Shown piece after piece: positions 22,506 through 31,651 of a stretch of DNA of 41,483 bases (position 1 is its first letter; each line of letters begins with the position of its first letter). The translations under genes and the position numbers were made by a program. Below the pieces are notes generated by a model, which was given only the letters and a program-made list of their open reading frames with translations, did not search any database and was not told the DNA's origin. Source of the DNA: Bartonella kosoyi (lineage in GTDB: Bacteria > Pseudomonadota > Alphaproteobacteria > Rhizobiales > Rhizobiaceae); the NCBI RefSeq assembly GCF_003606325.2, contig NZ_CP042964.1, forward strand, positions 1 to 41,483. Direction: 5' to 3'.

Positions 22506-24385
22506 TCGCTAAACGTGTTGAAAGAAAAAAAACAACATCAAATATGGTACGATTGGCTCGCTACATCATGGATTTAGATGGTGGTGTTTTGCCAAGAGAC
22601 TGGAAACTTACGTCTGATTACATACTTGATGATAATATACAAAATAGCAAAAAAGTAGCATCCGTAAGAGTTACAAATTGTCATACAGATGATCCAGTTA
22701 TGGCAACAGAATTCATTTTAAAAACTCAAGAGCAGAATAAAAAATCAAAGTCTGACAAGACATACCATTTAGTTTTATCTTTTCCAGATGGGGAAATTCC
22801 AGAGAAACACACACTTTATGAAATTGAAGATAAATTTTGTTCTGCGTTAGGGTACGAAAATCATCAACGTATTTCAGCTATCCATAAAGATACAGATAAT
22901 CTGCACATTCATATTGCTATCAATAAAGTTAATCCTGAAAATTTTCGTAATTACGAACCTTTTTTTGACAAACGTACACTTATGAAAACTTGTCAAAAAA
23001 TTGAACAAGAATATAACTTAATAAAGACACCACATGGTCTTGAATGTGAGATTGAAAATATAAAATATCCAAAGACAAAAGATTTTGAATATAGGACTGG
23101 AGTTGAATCTCTTTCAACTTATGTTGGAAAGATAGCTAAGGAACTTAATTATACAGATTGGTTAACATTGCACAAGAGTTTTGCCAATTATGGTCTCGTT
23201 ATAAAAAAACGGGGAAGTGGATTAATCATAGGAGCTCCTGATCTTGATTTATGGGTTAAAGCTAGCAGTTGTAATAGAACATTATCTTTACGAGCTCTTG
23301 AACAGAAACTTGGTCCTTATGAAGATTTTAAACCAATTATACAAAAACAATATGTACCAACTTTACATGGAAAAAATAGTAAGACTAAAACACGTTTGTA
23401 CTCTCGATATGAGGAACAAAAAAATGCAAGCAATTTAGAAAGACAAAAGAAATATCAAATATTACGGACGCAAAAATCTGCTTTTTATAATCAACTGTTT
23501 ATTTGGTACAAACAACAAAGTTCTTTATTGAGACTTATGCCTAAAAGTTCACGTGCGGGATTACGAAATACGTTAAAATTACAAAAATCATTACGTCAAC
23601 AAGAATTAAGAAAAAAGCAGGCGATAGCTAAAAGAAAATTAGCAGAAACTAGATTTCCAAATTGGTTTGATTGGTTACATCAACAAGCAAATATTGGTGA
23701 CAAGGATGCTATGGACGTTTTGCATTCAATGAATGAACGTCGCGCTATTTTGTCTGATAATTTATTAACAGCTAAAACAGCTAGAAAAACAGGTGTACTT
23801 TTACGCAGGAATTTAAAACCTTCTTTTTTGAAGAATGGAAATGTTTTGTATAAAAGCATTGATGGTGGAACCATTATTGATACTGGTGAAAAAATTCATG
23901 CACAAAAATTCACTACAGGGTCTGCATATCTTGCTTTAATTCTTGCTGTTGAAAAATTTAAAGATCAGCCACTTGTATTAAACGGCACAGAAGAATTTAA
24001 AAAAGGAGTTGCTCAATTGGCCGGTATTTACAATATGAATGTGGAATTTGATGATCCTATTTTAAATTCTTTAAAAAATGAAGTGAAGCAACACAACAGA
24101 GATAACATTGATAATTCACTTCAAGAGTGGATAGAAGAGCGAAATAAGTATACTGGAAATCTACCTCATGTTGCATGGAATGGTGAAGAATCCGTATTTA
24201 AATATGTAGGGCGTAGAAAAATTAGAGAAAAGAATTTACTTCTTTTTGAAGACAATCAGAGAATTTTTGTCAAGGAAACTACAAAGAGAGGTTTTGTTCA
24301 AGCTGGATATTGGAAAAAAGGCATAAAAGTCAAGATTACAAAAAATAGTGTCAAAAATCTCTCAGATAAAGAAAGAGAGACTTAA
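22502..24385 (+). CDS. traI: TraI relaxase (MOBP, IncP-like)
   Basis: A 627-residue relaxase beginning MIAKRVERKK, as IncP TraI does. Tyr21 (LARYIMDL) is the expected nicking tyrosine. The metal-binding histidine motif reads HKDTDNLHIHIAINK. The central segment GVESLSTYVGKIAKEL also matches IncP TraI. The C-terminal part (DGGTIIDTGEKIHAQKF, then VEKFKDQPLVLNGTEEFKKGV) is the LPD7-like domain found in such relaxases. It cuts oriT at the site above, stays bound to the 5' end and pilots the strand through TraG and Trb. It is somewhat shorter than the IncP protein (about 730 residues), mainly at the C-terminus. Confidence 0.93.
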   Translation: MIAKRVERKKTTSNMVRLARYIMDLDGGVLPRDWKLTSDYILDDNIQNSKKVASVRVTNCHTDDPVMATEFILKTQEQNKKSKSDKTYHLVLSFPDGEIPEKHTLYEIEDKFCSALGYENHQRISAIHKDTDNLHIHIAINKVNPENFRNYEPFFDKRTLMKTCQKIEQEYNLIKTPHGLECEIENIKYPKTKDFEYRTGVESLSTYVGKIAKELNYTDWLTLHKSFANYGLVIKKRGSGLIIGAPDLDLWVKASSCNRTLSLRALEQKLGPYEDFKPIIQKQYVPTLHGKNSKTKTRLYSRYEEQKNASNLERQKKYQILRTQKSAFYNQLFIWYKQQSSLLRLMPKSSRAGLRNTLKLQKSLRQQELRKKQAIAKRKLAETRFPNWFDWLHQQANIGDKDAMDVLHSMNERRAILSDNLLTAKTARKTGVLLRRNLKPSFLKNGNVLYKSIDGGTIIDTGEKIHAQKFTTGSAYLALILAVEKFKDQPLVLNGTEEFKKGVAQLAGIYNMNVEFDDPILNSLKNEVKQHNRDNIDNSLQEWIEERNKYTGNLPHVAWNGEESVFKYVGRRKIREKNLLLFEDNQRIFVKETTKRGFVQAGYWKKGIKVKITKNSVKNLSDKERET

Positions 24386-24546
24386 AGTGTGTTTTTTTAG
24401 TCCGAAATTATATTTTTTTTGATTTTAGACAATTATTTTATGGATAAGTCAGAATTGTTTTCTTCACATTCAACAAAAAATGTTTCATAAGAAGGTTAAT
24501 TTATCTTTAAAGAGATCTGTTTAATTTTATAATCTAAGGGGGGACT

Positions 24547-25224
24547 GTGAAGACAAGCAAAGATTCTATAAAGGACAAACCCTCTAATCCATATATTATA
24601 GCGCGTAAAGAATGGATGGAAAGGTATGGGGATTATATTAATTCCGCTAATAATTGGCGTTTAGCAACTTTTGGAATGATTATTATTACTGCAATGTCAG
24701 TAGGAGCGTTCATTTGGAAATCAAATGAAGAAACTATTATTCCTTATATAGTACAAACCAATTCGGTCGGTGAGGTAACGCATTTATCAAAGGCAAATGT
24801 TGCTACTAAACCAAATGCGACCCATATTCGGGCGGCATTACGTAATTGGCTTATTGGGGCACGTACTGTTTATGTTGATATGAGAGCAGAAGAAGATCTC
24901 ATAAATCAGACATATTCAATGACCTTACCTCAATCACCAGCATATGCCATGCTTGTTGAATATCATAAACAAAATGATCCTTATTCACGTGCTGCAATGG
25001 AGACAGTGGAAATTCAAGTTAATGCAATTGTTCCTGTTTCTGATGATACTTGGCAAATTGAATGGACTGAAAAGAAAAGAGCACGATCTGGTGCTATTAT
25101 TGATACTAAACTTTGGCAAGCTACCGCTACAGTTATTTTAGCAATACCAAAAACCGAAAAGCAAATAATGGTAAATCCTATTGGGTTATATGTTAAACAA
25201 TTTGCATGGACGCCAAGACTTTAA
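24547..25224 (+). CDS. trbF: TrbF (VirB8-like) inner-membrane scaffold
   Basis: A 225-residue bitopic protein: a short cytoplasmic N-terminus (NPYIIARKEWMERYGDYINSA), one membrane segment (about 40-58) and a periplasmic VirB8-like domain. It starts at GTG 24547, which is preceded by a strong AAGGGGGG. TrbF nucleates the inner-membrane part of the conjugation channel. It heads the trbFGHI operon, which runs to a terminator at about 27931. About 160 bp separate it from traI, probably holding its own promoter. Here the F-I genes come before B-E, unlike the usual B-to-L order. Confidence 0.92.
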   Translation: MKTSKDSIKDKPSNPYIIARKEWMERYGDYINSANNWRLATFGMIIITAMSVGAFIWKSNEETIIPYIVQTNSVGEVTHLSKANVATKPNATHIRAALRNWLIGARTVYVDMRAEEDLINQTYSMTLPQSPAYAMLVEYHKQNDPYSRAAMETVEIQVNAIVPVSDDTWQIEWTEKKRARSGAIIDTKLWQATATVILAIPKTEKQIMVNPIGLYVKQFAWTPRL

Positions 25225-25259
25225 AATCAATCATAGTAAATGCGTAAAGCGGGTATTTT

Positions 25260-26141
25260 ATGTTTAAGAAAATTATTGTTATAAGTACAATTATTTTTGT
25301 AACATCAAAAGCTATGGCGGCCGATGTATCACACAACATTAATTTTGTTTCTCCTCAAAGAGTAATGCTTACTGATAAGGAAGCATGGGGAATTAAATTG
25401 GCAAATCAATGGAAGAATAATCCAAGAAGGCCTATATATTCTGGTGACGGCAGTATTAAATATCTTTATGGGGCTACTTTGCCTACATTGGTGTGTACAC
25501 CATTAGAGGTTTGCACAATTCAGTTGCAAGTAGGTGAGACTATAAATTCTCTTCATGCTGGTGATACTGTAAGATGGAAGATTAGTCCTACCGTAAGTGG
25601 GACTGGTACGACATCAACAACTTATGTTGTTGTAAAGCCTATAGATGCTGGTTTAACAACAAATCTCTTTATTACGACGGATCGTCGTACTTATATGATC
25701 AAACTTGCTAGTACGCAAAGTTCTTCAATTCCTCTTCTTTCTTTTGTTTATCCAGATGATACAGATCAAGATTGGGCTGCATATAAAGCGGCTACAGATA
25801 AAAGCCGTACTACATTACCAACAGGTCAAAATTTAGCTGCTCTTGATTTTAACTTTCGTATTACGATTAGTGATCGAAGAATTAAATGGTATCCAAGAAG
25901 GGTTTATACAGACGGGTTTAAAACTTACATTGAATTACCTAGCGATGGAGTTAGGGGAACAGCACCAGCTTTAATTGCTATTGGTGATGATGGTGGTTTC
26001 TCAAAAAAACCTAGTGAGAGATTAATAAACTATCGGATGATAGGCAATCGATATGTTGTTGATGCAGTTATTAACAAGGTGGCTCTGGTTTCTGGTGTAG
26101 GAAATTCTCAGCAAAGAGTAACAATTATTAGGGGGCGTTAA
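25260..26141 (+). CDS. trbG: TrbG (VirB9-like) outer core protein
   Basis: A 293-residue secreted protein with a signal peptide (cleavage after AMA, residue 20) and two beta-rich domains. Segments such as YLYGATLPTLVCTP, LQVGETINSLHAGD and the C-terminal KWYPRRVYTDGFKTYIELP are typical of the TrbG/VirB9/CagX family. It builds the periplasmic and outer-membrane core complex with TrbH and TrbI. It starts 35 bp after trbF and ends 1 bp before trbH. Full length for the family. Confidence 0.92.
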   Translation: MFKKIIVISTIIFVTSKAMAADVSHNINFVSPQRVMLTDKEAWGIKLANQWKNNPRRPIYSGDGSIKYLYGATLPTLVCTPLEVCTIQLQVGETINSLHAGDTVRWKISPTVSGTGTTSTTYVVVKPIDAGLTTNLFITTDRRTYMIKLASTQSSSIPLLSFVYPDDTDQDWAAYKAATDKSRTTLPTGQNLAALDFNFRITISDRRIKWYPRRVYTDGFKTYIELPSDGVRGTAPALIAIGDDGGFSKKPSERLINYRMIGNRYVVDAVINKVALVSGVGNSQQRVTIIRGR

Positions 26142-26142
26142 A

Positions 26143-26604
26143 ATGTTAAAATATCTATTGTTGTTGCCTCTTGTTTTGACTGTTGGTTGCACGTCTATAG
26201 GTCACCGTTCATCTTTGTTGGTCAATTATGTTGATCAAAATGTTACAGAGAATGATGCAAATTTAATTACTGGTGATTTTGTTCGCTATCTTAGAGATCC
26301 TTTTCCCCCTGCAACGACAACATTTATTGTGAAAACAAATGATACAGAGGACAAATTTACATCTTTATTGGTCAATCTTCTACAAAAGAATGGTTATGGT
26401 GTAATTTATACAGATCAACCAGAAAAACATAAAAACAAGGGTATAAATTTAACCTACAAAGTAATGCCCTTGGATCAAGGTATAGTATTAGTGGCACAAT
26501 ATGATTCAACTGAAATAACGCGTTATTATGTTCGTTTAAAAACTGGAAATATTGTACCGTCCGCTCCTTTTATTGCTCGTGTAGATGATGGGGGTAAAGG
26601 GTGA
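26143..26604 (+). CDS. trbH: TrbH lipoprotein (VirB7-like function)
   Basis: A 153-residue lipoprotein with the lipobox LTVGC (Cys16). The mature part has no cysteine pairs and looks globular. Its place between trbG and trbI and its size match TrbH, which stabilises the outer core in IncP-type systems. The ATG follows the trbG stop by one base, with GGGGGCG as ribosome site. Its stop overlaps the trbI start by 4 bp. Confidence 0.87.
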   Translation: MLKYLLLLPLVLTVGCTSIGHRSSLLVNYVDQNVTENDANLITGDFVRYLRDPFPPATTTFIVKTNDTEDKFTSLLVNLLQKNGYGVIYTDQPEKHKNKGINLTYKVMPLDQGIVLVAQYDSTEITRYYVRLKTGNIVPSAPFIARVDDGGKG

Positions 26605-27899
26605 AAAACAATCAACAAATTAGTCCTTCTGAATCTCCAGATTTTTTTTCTACAAAAACCAAAGGACGTGGTGTACGACGGTTAAACAATATACCTTTGA
26701 TAGGTGCTATAGGTATCATTGTGTTTGCTCTGGTTGGTATTACATATACTTTTATGTTGCGGCAGCAATCTAATAATGTTGCCGTAGAAGACAAAAAAAA
26801 ACTATTTGTAGATGAAATACCTTTGCCAATTCGTCCAGAGGGTGATGATTATGTTCAAGCAAAAGGACCAGAGTTACCATTAGAGCCAATTAAAACAACT
26901 GAAACTAAACAGTTGGCAAAAGCAGATACAAATTCAGAACAAAAACAAATAGATAAAACAGTAGATGAAGAAGATGAATTACAAAAGAGATTATTAACAC
27001 GTGTTTTGGAGAGGCGTTTAGCTAAAATGGAGGCTGCTTTAGATTCTGATCCTACGGTTTCTTTTACAATCAATTCAGAGGTGAAAAATCAATCTCAAGT
27101 TCAAGATACATATCCGCAAAAAGCAACCCTTGAAAATTTATTTGGTCGATCTGGATTATCCGCTAATTCATCGTTATACAATGGTAATGGGGCGAATGAT
27201 CCTAATATGCAATCACAAAAAATTGCTTTTTTATCTCAATCTCCAGAAGCAGAAGTTTACTTAAAAAACACGCGTCAAGAAGCTATCAGGGCAAGTCTTG
27301 AGATTAAGGCTGGAACCATTATTCCTAGTATTATGATAAGTGGTATTAATAGTGATTTGCCTGGACAAATCATAGCTCAAGTGAGAGAAAGTGTTTACGA
27401 TTCCGCTACTGGCCAAAATGTTTTAATTCCTTTGGGGTCTAAGCTAATTGGAACATATGATAGTCGTGTATCTACTGGTCAAAAAAGAGCACTTATTGCT
27501 TGGTCAAGAGTTATTTATCCAGATGGTTCTTCTTTATCTCTTGGAAATATGCCGGGGACAGATCAGTCTGGTTATGCTGGATTTAAGGATAAGGTCAATA
27601 ATCATTATTTTAAAATTTTTGGGAATGCTTTTCTTCTTTCTATCATTTCAGGAGCTTCACAATTGTCTCAAAAAACGCATAACGCAGGTAATGATGATAG
27701 TAAAATAGCAACAGCAAAAGAAACGTTAGCGGCAGAGCTTGGTAGACAATGGGGCGAAGTTGGGATTGAAATGACTCGTAAAAACCTAGGTATTCAGCCA
27801 ACAATAATTATTCGTCCTGGTTATAATTTCAATGTCATGGTAACAAAAGATATTATTTTGCCTGCTTGGCAAGGTCACCCAATGGCTGCTCTTCCTTAA
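26601..27899 (+). CDS. trbI: TrbI (VirB10-like) channel protein
   Basis: A 432-residue protein with a cytoplasmic N-terminus, one membrane segment (about 31-51), a long Pro/Glu/Lys-rich periplasmic spacer with a coiled coil (about 95-150) and a C-terminal VirB10 beta-barrel domain. Family landmarks are IKAGTIIPSIMISGINSDLPGQI (about 238-260, described by its core), LIPLGSKLIGTYDS and PGYNFNVMVTKDI. It links inner and outer membranes and senses TraG and TrbE energy. It starts at GTG 26601, overlapping trbH. The last gene of this operon. Confidence 0.93.
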   Translation: MKNNQQISPSESPDFFSTKTKGRGVRRLNNIPLIGAIGIIVFALVGITYTFMLRQQSNNVAVEDKKKLFVDEIPLPIRPEGDDYVQAKGPELPLEPIKTTETKQLAKADTNSEQKQIDKTVDEEDELQKRLLTRVLERRLAKMEAALDSDPTVSFTINSEVKNQSQVQDTYPQKATLENLFGRSGLSANSSLYNGNGANDPNMQSQKIAFLSQSPEAEVYLKNTRQEAIRASLEIKAGTIIPSIMISGINSDLPGQIIAQVRESVYDSATGQNVLIPLGSKLIGTYDSRVSTGQKRALIAWSRVIYPDGSSLSLGNMPGTDQSGYAGFKDKVNNHYFKIFGNAFLLSIISGASQLSQKTHNAGNDDSKIATAKETLAAELGRQWGEVGIEMTRKNLGIQPTIIIRPGYNFNVMVTKDIILPAWQGHPMAALP

Positions 27900-27930
27900 T
27901 TTTGTTATTAATTTTTATTATTGATGTATC

Positions 27931-27984
27931 AGCTATCTGTATAAAAAAGAGTTTTTTATCTTTTGATAGGCAATAGCTTTTTTG
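27931..27984 (+). terminator. Nested hairpin terminator after trbI
   Basis: AGCTAT (27931) pairs with ATAGCT (27973) and encloses ATAAAAAA-GAG-TTTTTTAT (27941-27959). The outer stem is followed by a T run. It lies 31 bp beyond the trbI stop. Confidence 0.6.
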
Positions 27985-28021
27985 TCGTAGAAATTTGTTC
28001 TAAAGGACAAATAGTAAGCTT

Positions 28022-28139
28022 GTATGTCTCAAAACTTATAAGTTTTGAGACATACCAAAATATCGAAAAAATATGTATCATAAATCGTACATTTATATTA
28101 TGGTACCAATTTTGTATCAAAAATGATTTATGAGATTCT
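28022..28139. other. Probable res site of the serine recombinase
   Basis: A perfect 34-bp palindrome (28022-28055; half-site GTATGTCTCAAAACTTA) is followed by weaker inverted repeats around TGTATCATAAAT (28074-28085) and TTATATTATGGTACCA (28090-28106), and again TGTATCA (28114). Three imperfect paired sites directly in front of a resolvase gene is the layout of res sites I to III. The large palindrome may also be its operator. Confidence 0.65.
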
Positions 28140-28141
28140 GA

Positions 28142-28705
28142 ATGGCACTTTTAGGTTATGCGAGAGTATCAACTAATCAACAGAAGTTAGCACTTCAAAT
28201 TATTGAACTTAAAAAGGCTGGAGTGAGGGAGGACCGTATTTTTACGGATATAAGAACAGGTTCTACAGATAAACGTGAAGGTTTACAACGTCTTCTTTGG
28301 CGTGCAGAAAGAGATGATACTATTCTCTGTACAAAAATGGACCGGCTTGGCCGCAATACTGCTGATATGATCTCTATCGTTGATAGTTGTTATAAGAAGG
28401 GTGTGTTTATTCGTTTTCTGGAAAATGGTCTTAGTACCGAAGGAACGATGGGAAAAATGGTCATTCAAATTTTAGCTGCTGTAGCAGAAGCTGAACGGGC
28501 ACGTATTTTGGAGCGTACCAATGAAGGACGAAATGCTGCTATGAAAGCAGGTATTGTGAAATTTGGACGAAAACCTCATCCAAAAACAGAATTGATGAAA
28601 TCACTGATTAAACAAGGAGTTTCATTCAAAATAATCAAGGAAAAAACAGATGTTTCTCGTTCTACTTATTTTAGGCTTAAAAGACAGATCTCTTTAAAGA
28701 ACTAG
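28142..28705 (+). CDS. Serine recombinase (resolvase/invertase family)
   Basis: A 187-residue small serine recombinase with the catalytic Ser in YARVSTNQQ (Ser10), the DR/RLGR motif KMDRLGRN (about 65-72), the long E helix (AAVAEAERARILERT) and a C-terminal HTH ending SRSTYFRLKR. It appears intact and is not close to the dead recombinase of copies A to C. It should resolve plasmid dimers or cointegrates at the adjacent res site. It sits between the trbFGHI operon and the first copy of the unknown module, and may have mediated the break in gene order there. Confidence 0.9.
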   Translation: MALLGYARVSTNQQKLALQIIELKKAGVREDRIFTDIRTGSTDKREGLQRLLWRAERDDTILCTKMDRLGRNTADMISIVDSCYKKGVFIRFLENGLSTEGTMGKMVIQILAAVAEAERARILERTNEGRNAAMKAGIVKFGRKPHPKTELMKSLIKQGVSFKIIKEKTDVSRSTYFRLKRQISLKN

Positions 28706-28715
28706 AGGAACTTTA

Positions 28716-28741
28716 ATTGACCAGATTCAACTATTAAATTA
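28716..28741 (+). promoter_or_regulatory. Repeated leader element, copy 1 (module A)
   Basis: ATTGACCAGATTCAACTATTAAATTA, whose last part TTAAATTA recurs with the same preceding bases upstream of module B (34865) and trbB (35827). It lies about 35 bp before the first gene of module A and may be a shared promoter or regulator site. Confidence 0.45.
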
Positions 28742-28774
28742 AAAATGAATAAGTATTACCAAAAGGAGTTTTCT

Positions 28775-29080
28775 ATGGAAAAGAAATTACCCAGAAGTTA
28801 TATGACTGATGCTGAACGCGAGGAATTACGAGCAGGCGGTTTAGATCAAGATGGTATTTATACAGCCGAGTCAGAAGCAGCAGATTATGCCGGTGATGGC
28901 AACGCAGCATGGGAATGGTTGGCAATGACTGAGCCTCCAGCACATACACTTTTGTTTCTTAGATCTGAACGTGGAGCACAATTTATTCGTGATATGGGAT
29001 TTTCTACAAAAAAAGCTGATGAGAAATATGGTCCAGATTGGTTAGACAAAGGTGTTATGATAGGAGGCGATTATTTCTAA
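28775..29080 (+). CDS. Module A, gene 1: hypothetical 101-residue protein
   Basis: A small acidic soluble protein, taking the ATG at 28775 with a strong AAAGGAG (a longer frame begins at 28745). It begins MEKKLPRSYMTDAEREEL and ends KYGPDWLDKGVMIGGDYF. Its paralogue at 34925-35230 has the same length and about three quarters identity by eye; both share AHTLLFLR/AHALLLLR, then QFIRDMGFSTK. The middle is Trp- and acid-rich. I recognise no family. The 3' end contains GGAGG, which serves as ribosome site of gene 2, so the two are tightly coupled. Acidic first gene plus basic second gene recalls a chaperone-client or antitoxin-toxin pair, but there is no direct support. Confidence 0.75.
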   Translation: MEKKLPRSYMTDAEREELRAGGLDQDGIYTAESEAADYAGDGNAAWEWLAMTEPPAHTLLFLRSERGAQFIRDMGFSTKKADEKYGPDWLDKGVMIGGDYF

Positions 29081-29630
29081 AGAAGATGACAAGATAGAAA
29101 AGATTTTTTTCCGTGAAAATAACTATATAGAAAGTCGAGCTCAAACATTAGCGTCTAAGAAGCTATGTAGTGTGTGGAATGAATTGTATGATCATGTTTG
29201 TGATGTTGGACGTAGTAATAACTTATCATTACTTATTAGTACAGAACAAAAAATTGTAAAAAATGATTTGTTTAGATATACCAATAGTAAGTCTATGGCA
29301 GGGAGTCTTAGAACAGCTTTAGCGGAAATAGATGTTATTAAAGATCATGTAATGATTGTTTCTGATCCTAAGCAATATGACATAATTAATAGGGGACATA
29401 ATCTACCAAAGCTTCGTAAAAATGGATTGCCTTATGATGGAGCTCGACGAGCAATGGCATCACATTATACACGGTTGGGAAATCTCGATAAAGGGCGTTT
29501 AACAGATATTGAGAAGTCTATCCTTGATATACGAAGAGATAATATGAAGGTAATGCGCAAAATCTACGAAAAAATGCAAGCTAAAGCTATTGGTATAGAT
29601 CTTTCACGCGATAAAGGTCATTCTCTTTAA
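29073..29630 (+). CDS. Module A, gene 2: hypothetical protein with apparent ATT start
   Basis: The frame encodes up to 185 residues. Homology with the paralogue at 35223-35765 extends upstream of the first conventional codon (GTG 29172), for example QTLASKKL and ELYDHVCDVG. The only plausible start is ATT at 29073, with an ideal GGAGG five bases upstream (29063-29067) and an 8-bp overlap with gene 1. The C-terminal half is helical and basic (ARRAMASHYTRLGNLDKGRL, then IRRDNMKVMRKIYEKMQAKA) and ends in RDKGHSL. A hydrophilic basic C-terminus would suit a type IV substrate, but no known domain is recognised. It lies directly upstream of traG. Confidence 0.72.
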   Translation: MSKEDDKIEKIFFRENNYIESRAQTLASKKLCSVWNELYDHVCDVGRSNNLSLLISTEQKIVKNDLFRYTNSKSMAGSLRTALAEIDVIKDHVMIVSDPKQYDIINRGHNLPKLRKNGLPYDGARRAMASHYTRLGNLDKGRLTDIEKSILDIRRDNMKVMRKIYEKMQAKAIGIDLSRDKGHSL

Positions 29631-29704
29631 GAAAACAAGCGTAAGATTCTTATATATTTATTTTTTTGTATTGTATATAGGTGTATAGCAAATGCTGGAA
29701 TTAA

Positions 29705-31651
29705 ATGGGGGGAAAATTGGGAAATCAATCTACGCATATACCTAAAAGAAAATCTCGATTGATATTTATCTTTTTTTTCATTTTGTATTTTATTGTCCTT
29801 AATCAATTTTGTACACAATATTTAGCGCGTATTTTTCATTATAGTGTTTCTCTTGGTTCCAATTTTAAAGGCGTGTATTCGCCCTTTTCTTGGCTGTTTT
29901 GGATTTTTAAATTTTATGAGAATGCTCCTACTCAGTGTAATATAATATTTGTTATTTTTTGTGTTGGTTTTTTGATTGGTTTGATTGGCTTTACTCTTTG
30001 GGCTGGTCTTTCTTCGAGAAGCAATAAAAGTACAGATGATCTTCATGGAACTGCTCATTTTGCAACTTTTAATGAAATTCAAGAAATGGGGCTTATTCCA
30101 CATAAGCAAAAGGGTAAGGGCGTATATTGTGGAGCTTTTGCTGATCCAAAAACAGGAATGTTGCATTATTTACGCCATGATGGACCAGAACATATAGCGG
30201 TTTTAGCCCCCACGCGTTCTGGTAAAGGTGTTGGTTTAGTTGTTCCTACTCTTTTAAGTTGGCCACATAGTCTTTTTGTCCTTGATACAAAAGGTGAAAA
30301 TTATGCTATGACAGCAGGATGGCGAAAACAATGTGCAGGGAATAAGATTTTAAGGTTTGATCCAGCCGAGCCCAATGTTGGGTGTTCATGGAATCCGTTA
30401 GGGGAAATTCGTTTCAGGACACGTTATCAAGTAGCGGATGCACAAAATATAGCCTTAATGGTTATAGACGACGACGGAAAGGGAATTGCAGGTGATCATT
30501 TTAGATCCGCTGCTTTTGAACTTTTGAATGGTCTCATTCTTCATGCTCTTTACAAGGCAGAAAAAACTGGACGTATACCTTGTTTGCAAGATTGTGCACA
30601 CATGCTAACGGGAGTAGGAGATTTTGCTGCTGTTACTGAAGATAATGATGATTTTGATGATGATGGAGATCCAAAAGCGCTTTCTAGTTTATTTCATGAA
30701 ATGGAAAATCTTGATATAAAAAGTAATAATCCTTCTTTTAAAGATGCAGATAGAGAAGTAAAACTTGTTATAAATGGTGTTGGCCGCCGTATGGCTGGAA
30801 CACCAGCACGAGAATTAGGTTCTATCATTTCAACGGCAAATAATGCTTTATCTCTTTATAGAGATCCCATTGTTGGTGAGAATACAAAATATTGTGATTT
30901 TTATATCAGCGATTTGATGGATACAGAAACACCGGTTTCACTGTATTTTATTACAACGCCACGCAATTTGGATAGGATGAGACCTTTAGCGCGTTTATTG
31001 TTAACACAAATGGTGCTTTCTCTTTCAGATCGCATGGAATTTGATGATGGGAGATCAAAAACAAATCATAAACACCGTTTGCTTTTAATGCTTGATGAAT
31101 TTCCAACTTTAGGAAAATTAGATATTTTTGAAAAGGCTCTTGCCTATATTGCTGGATATGGGCTTAAAGCTTACATTATTACTCAAGATGTACAGCAATT
31201 ATACAAGGCTTATACAACGAATGAAAGCATTATTTCGAATTGTCATATTCGTATTGCTTATGCTCCTAATAAAGTCGAAACAGCTGAATGGATGAGTAAA
31301 ATGGCGGGGGAGACAACGGTTGTACGCGAAAAGATTTCTACTTCTGGAAAACGCTTTGGTATGGCACTTGAACAGGTTTCAACCTCTTATGAAGAAACAA
31401 AGCGACCATTAATGACACCCGATGAGATTATGCGTTTGCCTGGTGCAAAAAAAGATAATGCAGGAAATATTGTTGAACCTGGTGAAATGCTTATTTTTGT
31501 AGCTGGAAACAGTGTCATTAGAGGTACACAGATCCTTTATTTTTTAGATCCTATTTTTTCCGAAAGGTCAAAAATATCTCCTCCTGTTACTGATCTCTTG
31601 CATCAGAGAAATGAAATCAAAAAAGATCAAGAAGGCTTTGTTCTCTCATGA
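29705..31651 (+). CDS. traG: TraG coupling protein (VirD4-type)
   Basis: A 648-residue coupling ATPase with two N-terminal membrane segments (about 18-35 and 79-101), Walker A APTRSGKGVG (168-177) and Walker B LLLMLDEFPTLG. The segment VLDTKGENYAMTAGWR and the C-terminal PDEIMRLPGAKK fit the IncP TraG branch. It brings the TraI-bound strand to the Trb channel and helps drive DNA export. The longest frame starts at ATG 29705; TTG 29717, with GGGGGG four bases upstream, is an equally good start. It overlaps traF by 4 bp. Normal length. Confidence 0.94.
   Translation: MGGKLGNQSTHIPKRKSRLIFIFFFILYFIVLNQFCTQYLARIFHYSVSLGSNFKGVYSPFSWLFWIFKFYENAPTQCNIIFVIFCVGFLIGLIGFTLWAGLSSRSNKSTDDLHGTAHFATFNEIQEMGLIPHKQKGKGVYCGAFADPKTGMLHYLRHDGPEHIAVLAPTRSGKGVGLVVPTLLSWPHSLFVLDTKGENYAMTAGWRKQCAGNKILRFDPAEPNVGCSWNPLGEIRFRTRYQVADAQNIALMVIDDDGKGIAGDHFRSAAFELLNGLILHALYKAEKTGRIPCLQDCAHMLTGVGDFAAVTEDNDDFDDDGDPKALSSLFHEMENLDIKSNNPSFKDADREVKLVINGVGRRMAGTPARELGSIISTANNALSLYRDPIVGENTKYCDFYISDLMDTETPVSLYFITTPRNLDRMRPLARLLLTQMVLSLSDRMEFDDGRSKTNHKHRLLLMLDEFPTLGKLDIFEKALAYIAGYGLKAYIITQDVQQLYKAYTTNESIISNCHIRIAYAPNKVETAEWMSKMAGETTVVREKISTSGKRFGMALEQVSTSYEETKRPLMTPDEIMRLPGAKKDNAGNIVEPGEMLIFVAGNSVIRGTQILYFLDPIFSERSKISPPVTDLLHQRNEIKKDQEGFVLS

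Noticed and set aside
28775..29630. Programmed +1 frameshift joining gene 1 and gene 2 of the module, as in prfB
   Set aside because: The GGAGG to stop distance is longer than in prfB and the shift would need an unfavourable re-pairing (TTC to TCT). The spacing instead suits initiation at ATT. It is kept only as the alternative.
29073..29630. Module gene 2 as a BID-type secretion domain of Bartonella
   Set aside because: It is helical with a basic tail, but I could not align the conserved BID landmarks to it.
29822..30166. Minus-strand frame of 114 codons within traG
   Set aside because: It lies wholly opposite a well-supported gene, and its translation is basic and low-complexity without any motif.
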